Under the pieces are notes generated by a model. It made no database searches. It had not been told where the DNA came from and saw only the letters and a list, made by a program, of their open reading frames with translations. This document shows, one piece after another, positions 44,901-52,983 of a stretch of DNA of 64,000 bases. Within the stretch, counting starts at the first letter, position 1. The number at the start of each line of letters is the position of its first letter. A program made the translations under genes and the position numbers. The DNA lies in the NCBI RefSeq assembly GCF_003323745.1, contig NZ_QOIL01000019.1, forward strand, positions 1 through 64,000. Direction: 5' to 3'. The stretch comes from Sphaerisporangium album. GTDB lineage: Bacteria > Actinomycetota > Actinomycetes > Streptosporangiales > Streptosporangiaceae.

Positions 44901-46584
44901 CGGCACGTCCGGCACGGCGCCCTCCTCGGACGGGCCGCCGCGCCGGACGGGCCTCCGGTCCCGCGCGAGAGCATCCACTCGCGCGGGACCGGAGCCCTTC
45001 AGACGAAAGGACAGCCATGTTCGCCCTCACCAAGGTGATGCGCGGCGGTCTGGCGCTTGTCGCCGCAGCGCTGGTCGCCACGCAGTTCGCCCCCACCGCC
45101 GCCCACGCGGCCGACCCCGCCTACAAGGTGCTGGTCTTCTCCAAGACCGCCGGGTTCCGCCACGACTCGATCCCCGCCGGCATCCAGGCCATCCGTGACC
45201 TCGGCGCCGCCAACAACTTCACCGTCACCGCGACCGAGGACGCCACCGCCTTCAACACGGCCAACCTGGCCCAGTTCAAGGCGGTCGTCTTCCTCAGCAC
45301 CACCGGTGACGTGCTCGACGCCGGCCAGCAGACCGCGTTCCAGTCCTACGTGGACGGTGGCGGCGGGTACGTCGGCGTCCACGCCGCCGCGGACACCGAG
45401 TACGACTGGGCCTACTACGGCACGCTCGTCGGCGCCTACTTCAAGAGCCACCCGGCGCAGCAGAACGCCGTGGTCAAGAACGAGGACCGCACCCACCCGG
45501 CGACCGCCCACCTGGGCGCGACCTGGACGCGGTACGACGAGTGGTACAACTACCGCACCAACCCGCGCTCGACCGTGCGCGTCCTGCAGAGCTTGGACGA
45601 GAGCAGCTACACCGGCGGCGAGATGAGCGGCGATCACCCGATCACCTGGTGCCACGCCCAGGCCTCCGGCCGGTCCTTCTACACCGGCCTCGGCCACACG
45701 ATCGAGTCGTTCGCCGACGGGAACTACCGTCAGCTGCTGCTCGGCGGCATCCGGTACGCGGCCGGCATGGTCACGGCCGACTGCCGCCCGGCGAGCGGCC
45801 CGCCGCCCGGCAACACCACCACCGTCGAGGGCGAGGCGTACACCTCGAACTTCGGCGTGCAGCCGGCCGGCCACGCGGGCGCCAGCGGCGGCACCACGAT
45901 GGGGTACATCGACAACGGCGACTGGGCCGGCTACTCCTCGGTGAGCACCTCCGGGGCGACCGGCTTCTCGGCCCGCGTCTCCTCCGGCGGCGCCGGCGGG
46001 ACGATCACGGTCCGCTCGGGGTCGCAGACCGGACCGGTCCTCGGCTCGGTGAGCGTCGCCAACACCGGGAGCTGGGACACCTTCACCACGGTGTCCACCA
46101 CGCTCAACGGCACGGGCACGGGCGCGCTGTTCGTGACCTTCAGCGGCGGCGCGGGTTCCCTGTTCGACATCGACACGCTCACCGTGACCCGGAACACCAC
46201 TCCGCCCCCGGCCGCGACCGAGGGCGAGGCGTACACCTCGCAGTCGGGCGTCCAGCCGGCGAGCCACGCCGGCGCGAGCGGCGGGCGGACGCTGGGCTTC
46301 ATCGACAACGGCGACTGGGCCGGCTACTCCTCGGTGAGCACGGCGGGCGCCACCAAGTTCTCGGCGCGCGTCTCCTCGGGCGGCCCCGGCGGGACGATCA
46401 CGGTCCGCTCGGGCTCGCAGACCGGATCGGTCCTCGGCTCGGTGAGCGTCGCCAACACCGGGAGCTGGGACACCTTCACCACCGTCAACACCACGCTCAA
46501 CGGCACGGGCACCGGCCCGGTGTTCCTGATCTTCAGTGGCGGCGCGGGTTCCCTGTTCGATATTGACACCTTCACCGTCTCCAA
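44524..46584 (+). repeat. Three near-identical CBM6-coding repeats
   Basis: Segments at about 44524-44897, 45826-46191 and 46219-46584 encode the same ~123-residue CBM6 module (starting EGEAYTS, containing YIDNGDWAGYS or FIDNGDWAGYS, ending FDIDTxTVxx-like). They are highly similar at DNA level as well. They lie in two adjacent genes and could recombine or be gene-converted. Only the coarse limits of each copy are given. Confidence 0.8.
44953..44994. terminator. Strong terminator hairpin
   Basis: A perfect 17-bp stem (CTCCGGTCCCGCGCGAG and its complement) with an 8-base loop lies between the sugar-dehydrogenase and ThuA genes, so the two are probably separate or attenuated transcripts. Confidence 0.85.
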
Positions 46585-46588
46585 GTGA
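45017..46588 (+). CDS. Secreted ThuA-domain protein with two CBM6 domains
   Basis: The 523-residue protein has a signal peptide (residues 1-32, cut near AHA-AD). A ThuA-like domain follows at about 35-250, with VLVFSKTAGFRHDSI, GGGGYVGVHAAADTEYDW and GDHPITWCHAQ, then two CBM6 modules at about 270-390 and 405-523. ThuA domains are related to class I glutamine-amidotransferase folds and are linked to disaccharide (trehalose, sucrose) use. The exact reaction is unknown. Pairing with a PQQ-type dehydrogenase is common in actinomycetes. AAAGGA precedes ATG 45017. Confidence 0.88.
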   Translation: MFALTKVMRGGLALVAAALVATQFAPTAAHAADPAYKVLVFSKTAGFRHDSIPAGIQAIRDLGAANNFTVTATEDATAFNTANLAQFKAVVFLSTTGDVLDAGQQTAFQSYVDGGGGYVGVHAAADTEYDWAYYGTLVGAYFKSHPAQQNAVVKNEDRTHPATAHLGATWTRYDEWYNYRTNPRSTVRVLQSLDESSYTGGEMSGDHPITWCHAQASGRSFYTGLGHTIESFADGNYRQLLLGGIRYAAGMVTADCRPASGPPPGNTTTVEGEAYTSNFGVQPAGHAGASGGTTMGYIDNGDWAGYSSVSTSGATGFSARVSSGGAGGTITVRSGSQTGPVLGSVSVANTGSWDTFTTVSTTLNGTGTGALFVTFSGGAGSLFDIDTLTVTRNTTPPPAATEGEAYTSQSGVQPASHAGASGGRTLGFIDNGDWAGYSSVSTAGATKFSARVSSGGPGGTITVRSGSQTGSVLGSVSVANTGSWDTFTTVNTTLNGTGTGPVFLIFSGGAGSLFDIDTFTVSK

Positions 46589-46632
46589 CCCTTCATCACC
46601 CGATCGAATGACCGATCGGCACGGAGATCCAT

Positions 46633-46665
46633 CGCCCGGGACGTCCACTTCGGATGTCCCGGGCG
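46633..46665. terminator. Terminator after ThuA gene
   Basis: A 14-bp stem with one G-T pair (CGCCCGGGACGTCC against GGATGTCCCGGGCG) and a 5-base loop lies 45 bases downstream of the ThuA stop. Confidence 0.8.
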
Positions 46666-46804
46666 CACGGGTGTCCGCGCGCATGCCCCCCGGAGCCCCC
46701 GCGGACGGGGCCCGGGGCATCGGGCAGGCGCGCGGCGCCCACTGCTGTATCGCGAGAAGGCGAGCCCGGCGGGGGCCCGCCCGTAAAAGTAAAAGGAGTA
46801 GGCG

Positions 46805-47947
46805 ATGGACGTCGGGGTGTGGCTCGTAGGAGCACGAGGATCGGTCGCGACCACGGTGATCACGGGCGCGGCCGCGCTGCGCGCCGGGCTCGCGGCGCCC
46901 ATAGGGTGCGTAACCGAGCAGCCCGGATTCGCCGAGGCGGGCCTGCCGCCGATCCGCGGCCTGGTGTTCGGCGGCCATGACATCGCCGGCACGCCGCTGC
47001 CCAAGCGCGCGGAGGAGCTCGCCCTCGCCGGGGTCGTCCCGGCCCGGCTGCCCGAGCTCGTGCGCCAGGACCTGGAGGAGGCCGACGCCGAGATCCGTCC
47101 CGGCGTCACGCCCGGACCCGCGGGCACCCAGGCCGAGCAGGCGCGCCGGCTGGCCGATGACATCACCGGCTTCCGCGAGCGCAGGGGACTGGCCCGCGTC
47201 GTCGTCGTCCATGTGGCCTCCACCGAGCCGCCCGTGCCCGCGCACCCGGCCCACGGCGACCTCGCGGCGCTGACCGAGGCCCTCGAACGGCCCGGCGACG
47301 TGCTGCCCCCGAGCTCGCTGTACGCGTACGCCGCGCTGCGCGCCGGGTGCGCCTACGTCGACTTCACCCCGTCCACCGGCGTGTCGCTGCCCGCCCTGGA
47401 CGAGCTGGCCCGGGCGCAGGGCGTGCCGTACGCGGGCCGCGACGCCAAGACGGGGGAGACCCTGGTCAAGACCGCGCTCGCGCCGATGTTCGCCGACCGG
47501 GCGCTGGCCGTGCGCTCGTGGTCGGGGACGAACCTGCTCGGCGGGGGAGACGGCGCCACGCTGGCCGACCCGGCGGCGGGGGAGAGCAAGAAGATCTCCA
47601 AGGACCGCGCCCTGCCCGGCATCCTCGGCCACCCGGTGGAGGGGCAGACGCACATCGACCACGTCTCCCACCTCGGCGACTGGAAGACCGCCTGGGACCA
47701 CATCACCTTCGAGGGCTTCCTCGGCGTCCGCATGACGATGCAGTTCACCTGGCAGGGGTGCGACTCGGCCCTCGCGGCGCCGCTCGTGCTCGACCTCGTC
47801 CGGCTGATCGCCCGCGCGCACGAGCGGGGGCACGCCGGGGCGGTCCCCGAGCTGGGCTTCTTCTTCAAGGACCCGATCGGGCAGGAGGAGCACCGCCTGC
47901 ACGCCCAGTACGACCTGCTGCGCGCCTGGGCCCGGACCCTCGCGTGA
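46805..47947 (+). CDS. Inositol-3-phosphate synthase-like protein
   Basis: The 380-residue protein of the myo-inositol-1-phosphate synthase family has an N-terminal NAD motif WLVGARGSVATTV, a central DGKTGETLVKT-like block read here as DAKTGETLVKT, and SWSGTNLLGGGDG. It would convert glucose-6-phosphate to inositol-3-phosphate using NAD. This actinobacterial branch commonly heads ebo-type operons rather than mycothiol or phosphatidylinositol synthesis. AAAAGGAG precedes ATG 46805 (46793-46800). 145 bases separate it from the next gene. Confidence 0.88.
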   Translation: MDVGVWLVGARGSVATTVITGAAALRAGLAAPIGCVTEQPGFAEAGLPPIRGLVFGGHDIAGTPLPKRAEELALAGVVPARLPELVRQDLEEADAEIRPGVTPGPAGTQAEQARRLADDITGFRERRGLARVVVVHVASTEPPVPAHPAHGDLAALTEALERPGDVLPPSSLYAYAALRAGCAYVDFTPSTGVSLPALDELARAQGVPYAGRDAKTGETLVKTALAPMFADRALAVRSWSGTNLLGGGDGATLADPAAGESKKISKDRALPGILGHPVEGQTHIDHVSHLGDWKTAWDHITFEGFLGVRMTMQFTWQGCDSALAAPLVLDLVRLIARAHERGHAGAVPELGFFFKDPIGQEEHRLHAQYDLLRAWARTLA

Positions 47948-48043
47948 GCACCTCCCGTCGTCCGTCCGGGGAGCGGCGTACGCTCCCCGCCGGTGTGCCC
48001 GTCCGGCGGCCCGTCCCGGCAGAGGTCTTGCTTTGCACGCCCG

Positions 48044-48072
48044 ATACCGTTAAGCCCGAAATATCACGGTAT
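48044..48072. promoter_or_regulatory. Operator-like dyad upstream of isomerase gene
   Basis: ATACCG (48044-48049) and CGGTAT (48067-48072) are perfect complements flanking an A+T-rich 17-base spacer, 21 bases before the next start codon. It may be a regulatory site for an internal promoter. Confidence 0.3.
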
Positions 48073-48092
48073 AGCGGGAAAGGCGGCCAGGC

Positions 48093-48974
48093 ATGAGGTT
48101 CGGGTATGGAACCAACGGGTTCACGAACCACCGCCTGGACGAGGCGCTCGACGTCCTGGCCGACCTCGGCTACGACGGCGTCGCGCTCACCCTGGACTCC
48201 GGCCACCTCGACCCGTACGCTCCCGGGATCGCCCGCGACGTCGGCCACGTCGCCAAACGACTCGGCGAGCTGGGCCTCGCCGTGGTGATCGAGACCGGCG
48301 GCCGCTACGTCCTGGACCCGTACCGCAAACACCACCCGACCCTGCTCCACCCCCCCGAGGCGGCGGCCCGCCGGATCGACCTGCTCCGCCGCGCCGTGCG
48401 CATCGGCGCCGACCTCGGCGCGGAGGCCGTCTCCTTCTGGAGCGGCGTCATCCCGCCCGAGGTCGACGAGGGGCAGGCCTGGGACAACCTGCTGTCCGGG
48501 GTCGCCGCCGTCCTGGAGGAGGCCGAGGAACGCCAGGTCACGCTCGGCTTCGAACCCGAACCGGGCATGCTCGTGGACACGATCGCCGCGTTCGAGCGCC
48601 TCCACGCGCTGGCCGGCGCGCCCCCGCGGCTCGGCATGACCCTCGACATCGGGCACTGCCGCGCCGTGGAGCCCGAACCGGTCCCCGACTGCGTCCGCCG
48701 CGCCGGGCCGCACCTGGTGAACATCCAGATCGAGGACATGCGGCGCGGCGTGCACGAGCACCTGGAGTTCGGCGAGGGCGAGATCGACTTCCCGCCCGTG
48801 CTCGCGGCCCTGGAGCTGACCGGGTACCGCGGCCTGGTCAGCGTCGAGCTGCCCCGGCACAGCCACGCCGCCCCCATGATCGCCGAACGGTCGCTGCGCT
48901 TCCTGCGCGAGGCGGCCCCCACCCCCTCCATCCCGTCCCGCGCCCACCCCACCAGGGGCGTGAGGCAGCGATGA
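48093..48974 (+). CDS. Xylose isomerase-like TIM barrel protein (EboE-like)
   Basis: The 293-residue sugar phosphate isomerase/epimerase family protein is an AP-endonuclease-2-type TIM barrel. Metal-site segments are visible: GFEPEPGM (Glu), LDIGHCRAVE (Asp/His), NIQIEDMRRGVHEH (Glu/His) and SVELPRHSHAAP (Glu). Its place between an inositol-phosphate synthase and eboA matches the ebo operon member of this family. The substrate is unknown. GGAAAGGCGG precedes ATG 48093. Confidence 0.85.
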   Translation: MRFGYGTNGFTNHRLDEALDVLADLGYDGVALTLDSGHLDPYAPGIARDVGHVAKRLGELGLAVVIETGGRYVLDPYRKHHPTLLHPPEAAARRIDLLRRAVRIGADLGAEAVSFWSGVIPPEVDEGQAWDNLLSGVAAVLEEAEERQVTLGFEPEPGMLVDTIAAFERLHALAGAPPRLGMTLDIGHCRAVEPEPVPDCVRRAGPHLVNIQIEDMRRGVHEHLEFGEGEIDFPPVLAALELTGYRGLVSVELPRHSHAAPMIAERSLRFLREAAPTPSIPSRAHPTRGVRQR

Positions 48975-49002
48975 CCGCCCGTACCGGAAGGACGAGCCAA
49001 CG

Positions 49003-49710
49003 ATGAGCACGACCCACGACCCAGGCCCGGCGCTCTCCCTCGGCCTCGGCGAGGAGGCCGCCCGCTGGCTGGCGGACGCCGCCGGGCGGATCGGCGCCGA
49101 CCCCCGGGCGCTCGCGAGCCTGTTCCCCGCCGCCGGGCGGGTCTGCGGCCGAGGGCCGGTCGCCGCCATGCCCGGCTGGACCGTCGACCAGGCGGTCCGC
49201 GTGGAACTCCTGCGGGCACTGCCCCTGACCGGCGCCGATCTCGGCGAGACCCTCTTCGACCTGTACACCCACGGGGACGCCGCCGAGCGCCTCGCCGTCC
49301 TCAAGGGCCTGCCCGCCCTGGAGGAGGACCGGGGGCTCGGCGACGCGGGCCTGCCCGTCGTCCGCGACGCCCTGCGCACCAACGACGCCCGCCTCGTCCG
49401 CGCGGCGCTCGGGCCGTACGGGGCGCGCCACCTGCCCGACCACTCCTACCGGCAGGCCATCCTGAAGTGCGTCTTCATCGGGGTGCCGCTGGCCGAGGTG
49501 TCCGGCCTCGACACGCGCGCGGACGAGGAACTGGCCCGCATGATGGCCGACTTCGCCCAGGAACGCCTGCTCGCCGGCCGCGAGGTCCCCGCCGACATCT
49601 GGCCCGTCGTCGAGCGGTACCCCTCCCTGCTGACCAAGGTCCGCGCCCTGCTGGCCGAGGGCGATCCGCACGCCGCGGCCGGGTCCGACGCCCCACGCGA
49701 CCTGGCCTGA
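49003..49710 (+). CDS. eboA: EboA domain-containing protein
   Basis: The 235-residue all-helical protein is recognisable as EboA from the conserved C-terminal half: DALRTNDARLV, ALGPYGARHLPDHSYRQAILKCVF and ARMMADFAQERLLAGR. EboA has no known enzymatic activity. In cyanobacteria the ebo cluster is needed for export or maturation of the scytonemin monomer and is found widely in other bacteria. It follows the isomerase gene by 28 bases and precedes the TatD-like gene, the usual neighbours. Confidence 0.85.
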   Translation: MSTTHDPGPALSLGLGEEAARWLADAAGRIGADPRALASLFPAAGRVCGRGPVAAMPGWTVDQAVRVELLRALPLTGADLGETLFDLYTHGDAAERLAVLKGLPALEEDRGLGDAGLPVVRDALRTNDARLVRAALGPYGARHLPDHSYRQAILKCVFIGVPLAEVSGLDTRADEELARMMADFAQERLLAGREVPADIWPVVERYPSLLTKVRALLAEGDPHAAAGSDAPRDLA

Positions 49711-49750
49711 GCCCTGCCGAGATCGCCCGACCGAGAGGAATCCCACCCCC

Positions 49751-50608
49751 ATGCGCATCTTCGACCCCCACATCCACATGACCTCGCGCACGACCGACGA
49801 CTACGAGCGCATGTACGCGGCCGGGGTCCGCGCCATCGTCGAGCCGGCCTTCTGGCTGGGCCAGCCGCGCACGTCCCCCGGCACGTTCGCCGACTACTTC
49901 GACGGCCTGCTCGGCTGGGAGCCCTACCGCGCCGCGCAGTTCGGCATCGTGCACCACTGCACGATCGCGCTGAACCCCAAGGAGTCCAACGACCCGCGCC
50001 TGCGCCCCGTCCTGGACCTGCTGCCGCGCTACCTGGCCAAGGACCGCGTGGTCGCCGTCGGCGAGGTCGGCTACGACGACGTCACCCCCGCCGAGGACGA
50101 GGCCCTGGCCCGCCAGCTCGAACTCGCCGCCGAGCACGGCCTGCCCGTCCTCGTCCACACCCCGCACCGCGACAAGGCCGCCGGCACCCGCCGCACGCTG
50201 GACGTCGTCCGCGAGTCCGGCCTGCCGCCCGAGCGCGTGCTGATCGACCACCTCAACGAGATGACGGTCGGCATGGTCGCCGAGAGCGGCTGCTGGATGG
50301 GCTTCTCGGTCTACCCCGACACCAAGATGGACGAGGACCGGATGGTCGCGATCCTCAAGGACTACGGCTCGGACCGCATGCTGGTCAACTCGGCCGCCGA
50401 CTGGGGCCGCAGCGACCCGCTGAAGACCCGCGCCGTCGCCGACGCCATGCTCAGCAGCGGTTTCTCCGACGCCGAGGTCGAGACCGTCCTGTGGGACAAC
50501 CCCGTCGCCTTCTACGCCCAGAGCGGCCGCCTGGACCTCTCCGACGTCAAGCCGGGCGACACCTACGCGGGCAACAGCATCCAGCGCGGCGCCCCCCGCG
50601 ACCGCTGA
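49751..50608 (+). CDS. eboB: TatD-family metal-dependent hydrolase (EboB-like)
   Basis: This 285-residue amidohydrolase-type TIM barrel begins with the metal motif FDPHIHMTSR. It continues with AVGEVGYDD (Glu), VLVHTPHRDK (His), IDHLNE (His) and the terminal Asp region NSAADWGRSD. TatD-like proteins are hydrolases or nucleases. In ebo clusters this member is EboB, with unknown substrate. GAGAGGA precedes ATG 49751. Confidence 0.87.
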   Translation: MRIFDPHIHMTSRTTDDYERMYAAGVRAIVEPAFWLGQPRTSPGTFADYFDGLLGWEPYRAAQFGIVHHCTIALNPKESNDPRLRPVLDLLPRYLAKDRVVAVGEVGYDDVTPAEDEALARQLELAAEHGLPVLVHTPHRDKAAGTRRTLDVVRESGLPPERVLIDHLNEMTVGMVAESGCWMGFSVYPDTKMDEDRMVAILKDYGSDRMLVNSAADWGRSDPLKTRAVADAMLSSGFSDAEVETVLWDNPVAFYAQSGRLDLSDVKPGDTYAGNSIQRGAPRDR

Positions 50609-50628
50609 CCCCGGCGCCCCAAGAGCTC

Positions 50629-50671
50629 CCCGCCCCGGGGGCCATCCCCACGGCCCCGGCCCCGGGGCGGG
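50629..50671. terminator. Bidirectional terminator
   Basis: A perfect 12-bp stem (CCCGCCCCGGGG / CCCCGGGGCGGG) with a 19-base loop lies between the convergent TatD-like gene and the following ATPase gene. Confidence 0.75.
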
Positions 50672-50680
50672 ACGCGGCGC

Positions 50681-51313
50681 CTACGACAGGACTCGGGCCC
50701 GGCGACGGCCGAGGCGGAGCAACGGAGGGCAGGTCAGCCGGGTGCCCGACCGCGTGGGGAGCGCGAACGCGACGGCCTTGGCCGGCTCGCCGGTGGCGAA
50801 CGTCGTCGTCGGGTAGGCGCGGCAGTGGCCCTCCGACAGCACGCGCACCAGCATCAGGCCGCGCCCGCCCTCCGCGTACAGGTCCACCACGGTCTGGACG
50901 CGCGGCCGGTCCAGGACGGCCGGGATCCACCCGAGGTCGGGGTCGCCGTCGACCACCTCGCACCAGGCGGGCGCGCCGCCCAGTGTGAATACCCGCACCT
51001 CGTACGGCGGACGGCCGTGCCGCTCGGCGTTCGCGGCCAGTTCCCCGGCCGCCGTCTCGGCGTCGGAGATCTCGTCCTCGGATACCCCTTCGCCCTGAAG
51101 TGCCTCACGAACCAGTGCGCGGGCCCGGCGCGAGGCCGACCCGGGATGCAGAAACGCCACCAGCATGCCGACCTCGGCACGGGCCTCGTCCGAGGCCAGG
51201 TCGGCGGGGGTCTCCTCTGAGGCGCCCTCCGCACGGGTCTCGTCCGAGGGGATCTCGGCCTTCGGCGTACCGGGGGCGGGGTCGTGCTGCTGGTTCCGGG
51301 GGGTGGGCTTCAT
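50681..51313 (-). CDS. ATP-binding anti-sigma-factor-like protein (HATPase_c)
   Basis: The 210-residue protein has an acidic, low-complexity N-terminal ~45 residues (EGASEETPADLASDEAR) and then a GHKL ATPase domain with N-box ETAAGELAANAERHG and GGRGLMLVR. It is of the RsbW type. No partner sigma factor is adjacent. ATG 51313 is chosen over an in-frame start 45 bases upstream because GAGGAG precedes it. It is divergent from the next XRE gene. Confidence 0.85.
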   Translation of the reverse strand: MKPTPRNQQHDPAPGTPKAEIPSDETRAEGASEETPADLASDEARAEVGMLVAFLHPGSASRRARALVREALQGEGVSEDEISDAETAAGELAANAERHGRPPYEVRVFTLGGAPAWCEVVDGDPDLGWIPAVLDRPRVQTVVDLYAEGGRGLMLVRVLSEGHCRAYPTTTFATGEPAKAVAFALPTRSGTRLTCPPLLRLGRRRARVLS

Positions 51314-51564
51314 GGGGACTCCTCGCTCTCGCTGGCAGTGCTCAGCAGGAGACGCCATCTACTGGCTCATCCGGCAGGTCCGGACGCGGGCGTCGCGCTG
51401 CACCGCGTAGATCGACCGGCACGCCCGATGGGGCGCCGCCGTCCATAGGGATCACCACGCCGGGTGGTCGTTTCCCCGTCGTTTCCACGGACGCACGTGG
51501 CCGCACCAGAACAGATATTGACAATGAGTAGCTGATTGATGACTCATTGTTTCCGGGGGTGGTC

Positions 51565-52935
51565 ATGAGCGAACAGGGCAAGGGACGTCCGGAGCTGGCG
51601 CGGGCGCGCAAGCGGCTGGGCATGAGCCAGGACGAGATCGCGGAGGCGCTGTGGGTGTCGCCCACGACCTGGAGCCGCTGGGAGCGCGGCAAGCAGAAGA
51701 TCCGGCCGGTCTACCGGGCACGGATGGCGGAGGTATTCGGGGTAGACCCGATCGAGGTCGAGCGGTGGGTGGATGGCGGACAGCCGGTCGATACGGAAGC
51801 CTGGCTATGTCCGGACTTCAGCGACTTGTCGCTCCCCGCTACCGTCGAGGCGGCCGGACGACTGTGGAGGTGCGACGTGGATCCGGAACGGCGTCATCTG
51901 CTGGCCACGCTGCCGTTCGTACCCGCCGCCCTCGGAGGCTGGCTGTCCGCGTGGAGCTATGGCGCTCCGGTCACGTCGGCGGCACGCCAGGCGTCCGGGC
52001 CGCTCGTCGGTCTCTCCGACGTCCAGCGGATCGTCGAAGCCCGTCAGGCGTTCGGGCAGATGGACCACCAGTTCGGAGCGGGGCTGGTGCGCCCTGCCGT
52101 GGTGGACTACCTGAACACCGTCGTCGCTCCGCTCCTACGAGGCCGCTACAACGACAAGGTCGGGGCCGAGTTGATGACGGCGGCTGCGTCGATGACCCAG
52201 ATGGCCGGGTGGACAGCCTTCGATCTTGGCCGCCATGGGCTGGCACAGCACTACTTCGGCCAGGCGCTGAAGTTGTCCAAGGCCAGTAGCGACGCGCTTA
52301 CGGGCGTCTGGGTTTTGACGAGCATGACGCAGCAGGCGATTTGGCTGGAACACCCCTCGCAGGCGGTCTGGCTCGCCCGTGCAGCGGTCGATGCCGCCCG
52401 CCGGGCGCAGGCGCCGCCGCGTGTCCTGGCTCCGTTGCTGGTCAGAGAGGCATGGACCACGGCGCTCCTGGCGAGACAGGCCGACACGTTGGACACACAT
52501 GCCGCCAAGCAAGTCGAACAGCTGCTAGCCGGAGCCGAACAAGCGTATGCCCAAGGCAGCACGGACCGCGATCCGGTTTGGACGACGTGGTGTGACGAAC
52601 CGGAGCTGGGCTCCGAGATCGGCCTCTGCTGGGAACTGCTCGGCAAGTACGACAGGGCGGCTCACCTGGCGGACTTCGCGGTACGCGAGTTCTTGGAGAG
52701 GCGTCCTAGATCGGCTCAGATCAATCGGATGAACGCGGCGGATGCCTACCTCGGTATGGGTGAGGTGGAGCAGGCCATCGATTCCGCCCGAGCCGCGATA
52801 CCGATGGCCAGGTCACTCACGTCCGTCCGATCCGTCGAACGCGTCAGGAAGTTCTCCGACCGCCTTGAGCCCTACGCCGCGACCATCCACGTCAAGGAAT
52901 TCCGCGCCTACCTGAACAGCGAACTCGCCTCCTGA
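51565..52935 (+). CDS. XRE helix-turn-helix regulator with TPR-like C-terminus
   Basis: This 456-residue protein has an N-terminal XRE HTH (LGMSQDEIAEALWVSPTTWSRWE, residues about 18-40) followed by a long helical, TPR-like region. It is of the actinomycete type in which a Cro/C1 HTH is joined to helical repeats. ATG 51565 is preceded by GGGGGTGG. An in-frame TTG at 51547 is less likely. Divergence from the HATPase gene suggests a regulatory pair. Confidence 0.85.
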   Translation: MSEQGKGRPELARARKRLGMSQDEIAEALWVSPTTWSRWERGKQKIRPVYRARMAEVFGVDPIEVERWVDGGQPVDTEAWLCPDFSDLSLPATVEAAGRLWRCDVDPERRHLLATLPFVPAALGGWLSAWSYGAPVTSAARQASGPLVGLSDVQRIVEARQAFGQMDHQFGAGLVRPAVVDYLNTVVAPLLRGRYNDKVGAELMTAAASMTQMAGWTAFDLGRHGLAQHYFGQALKLSKASSDALTGVWVLTSMTQQAIWLEHPSQAVWLARAAVDAARRAQAPPRVLAPLLVREAWTTALLARQADTLDTHAAKQVEQLLAGAEQAYAQGSTDRDPVWTTWCDEPELGSEIGLCWELLGKYDRAAHLADFAVREFLERRPRSAQINRMNAADAYLGMGEVEQAIDSARAAIPMARSLTSVRSVERVRKFSDRLEPYAATIHVKEFRAYLNSELAS

Positions 52936-52983
52936 CTCGACACCGTACGCAGCAGGGCGGGCCTGACGATCCGGGGCAGGCGT

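Noticed and set aside
42153-47902. Two ~950-codon minus frames opposite the sugar dehydrogenase and the ThuA/inositol-phosphate synthase genes
   Set aside because: Gly/Val/Arg-rich antisense translations without family features. The plus-strand genes have signal peptides, domains and good ribosome-binding sites.
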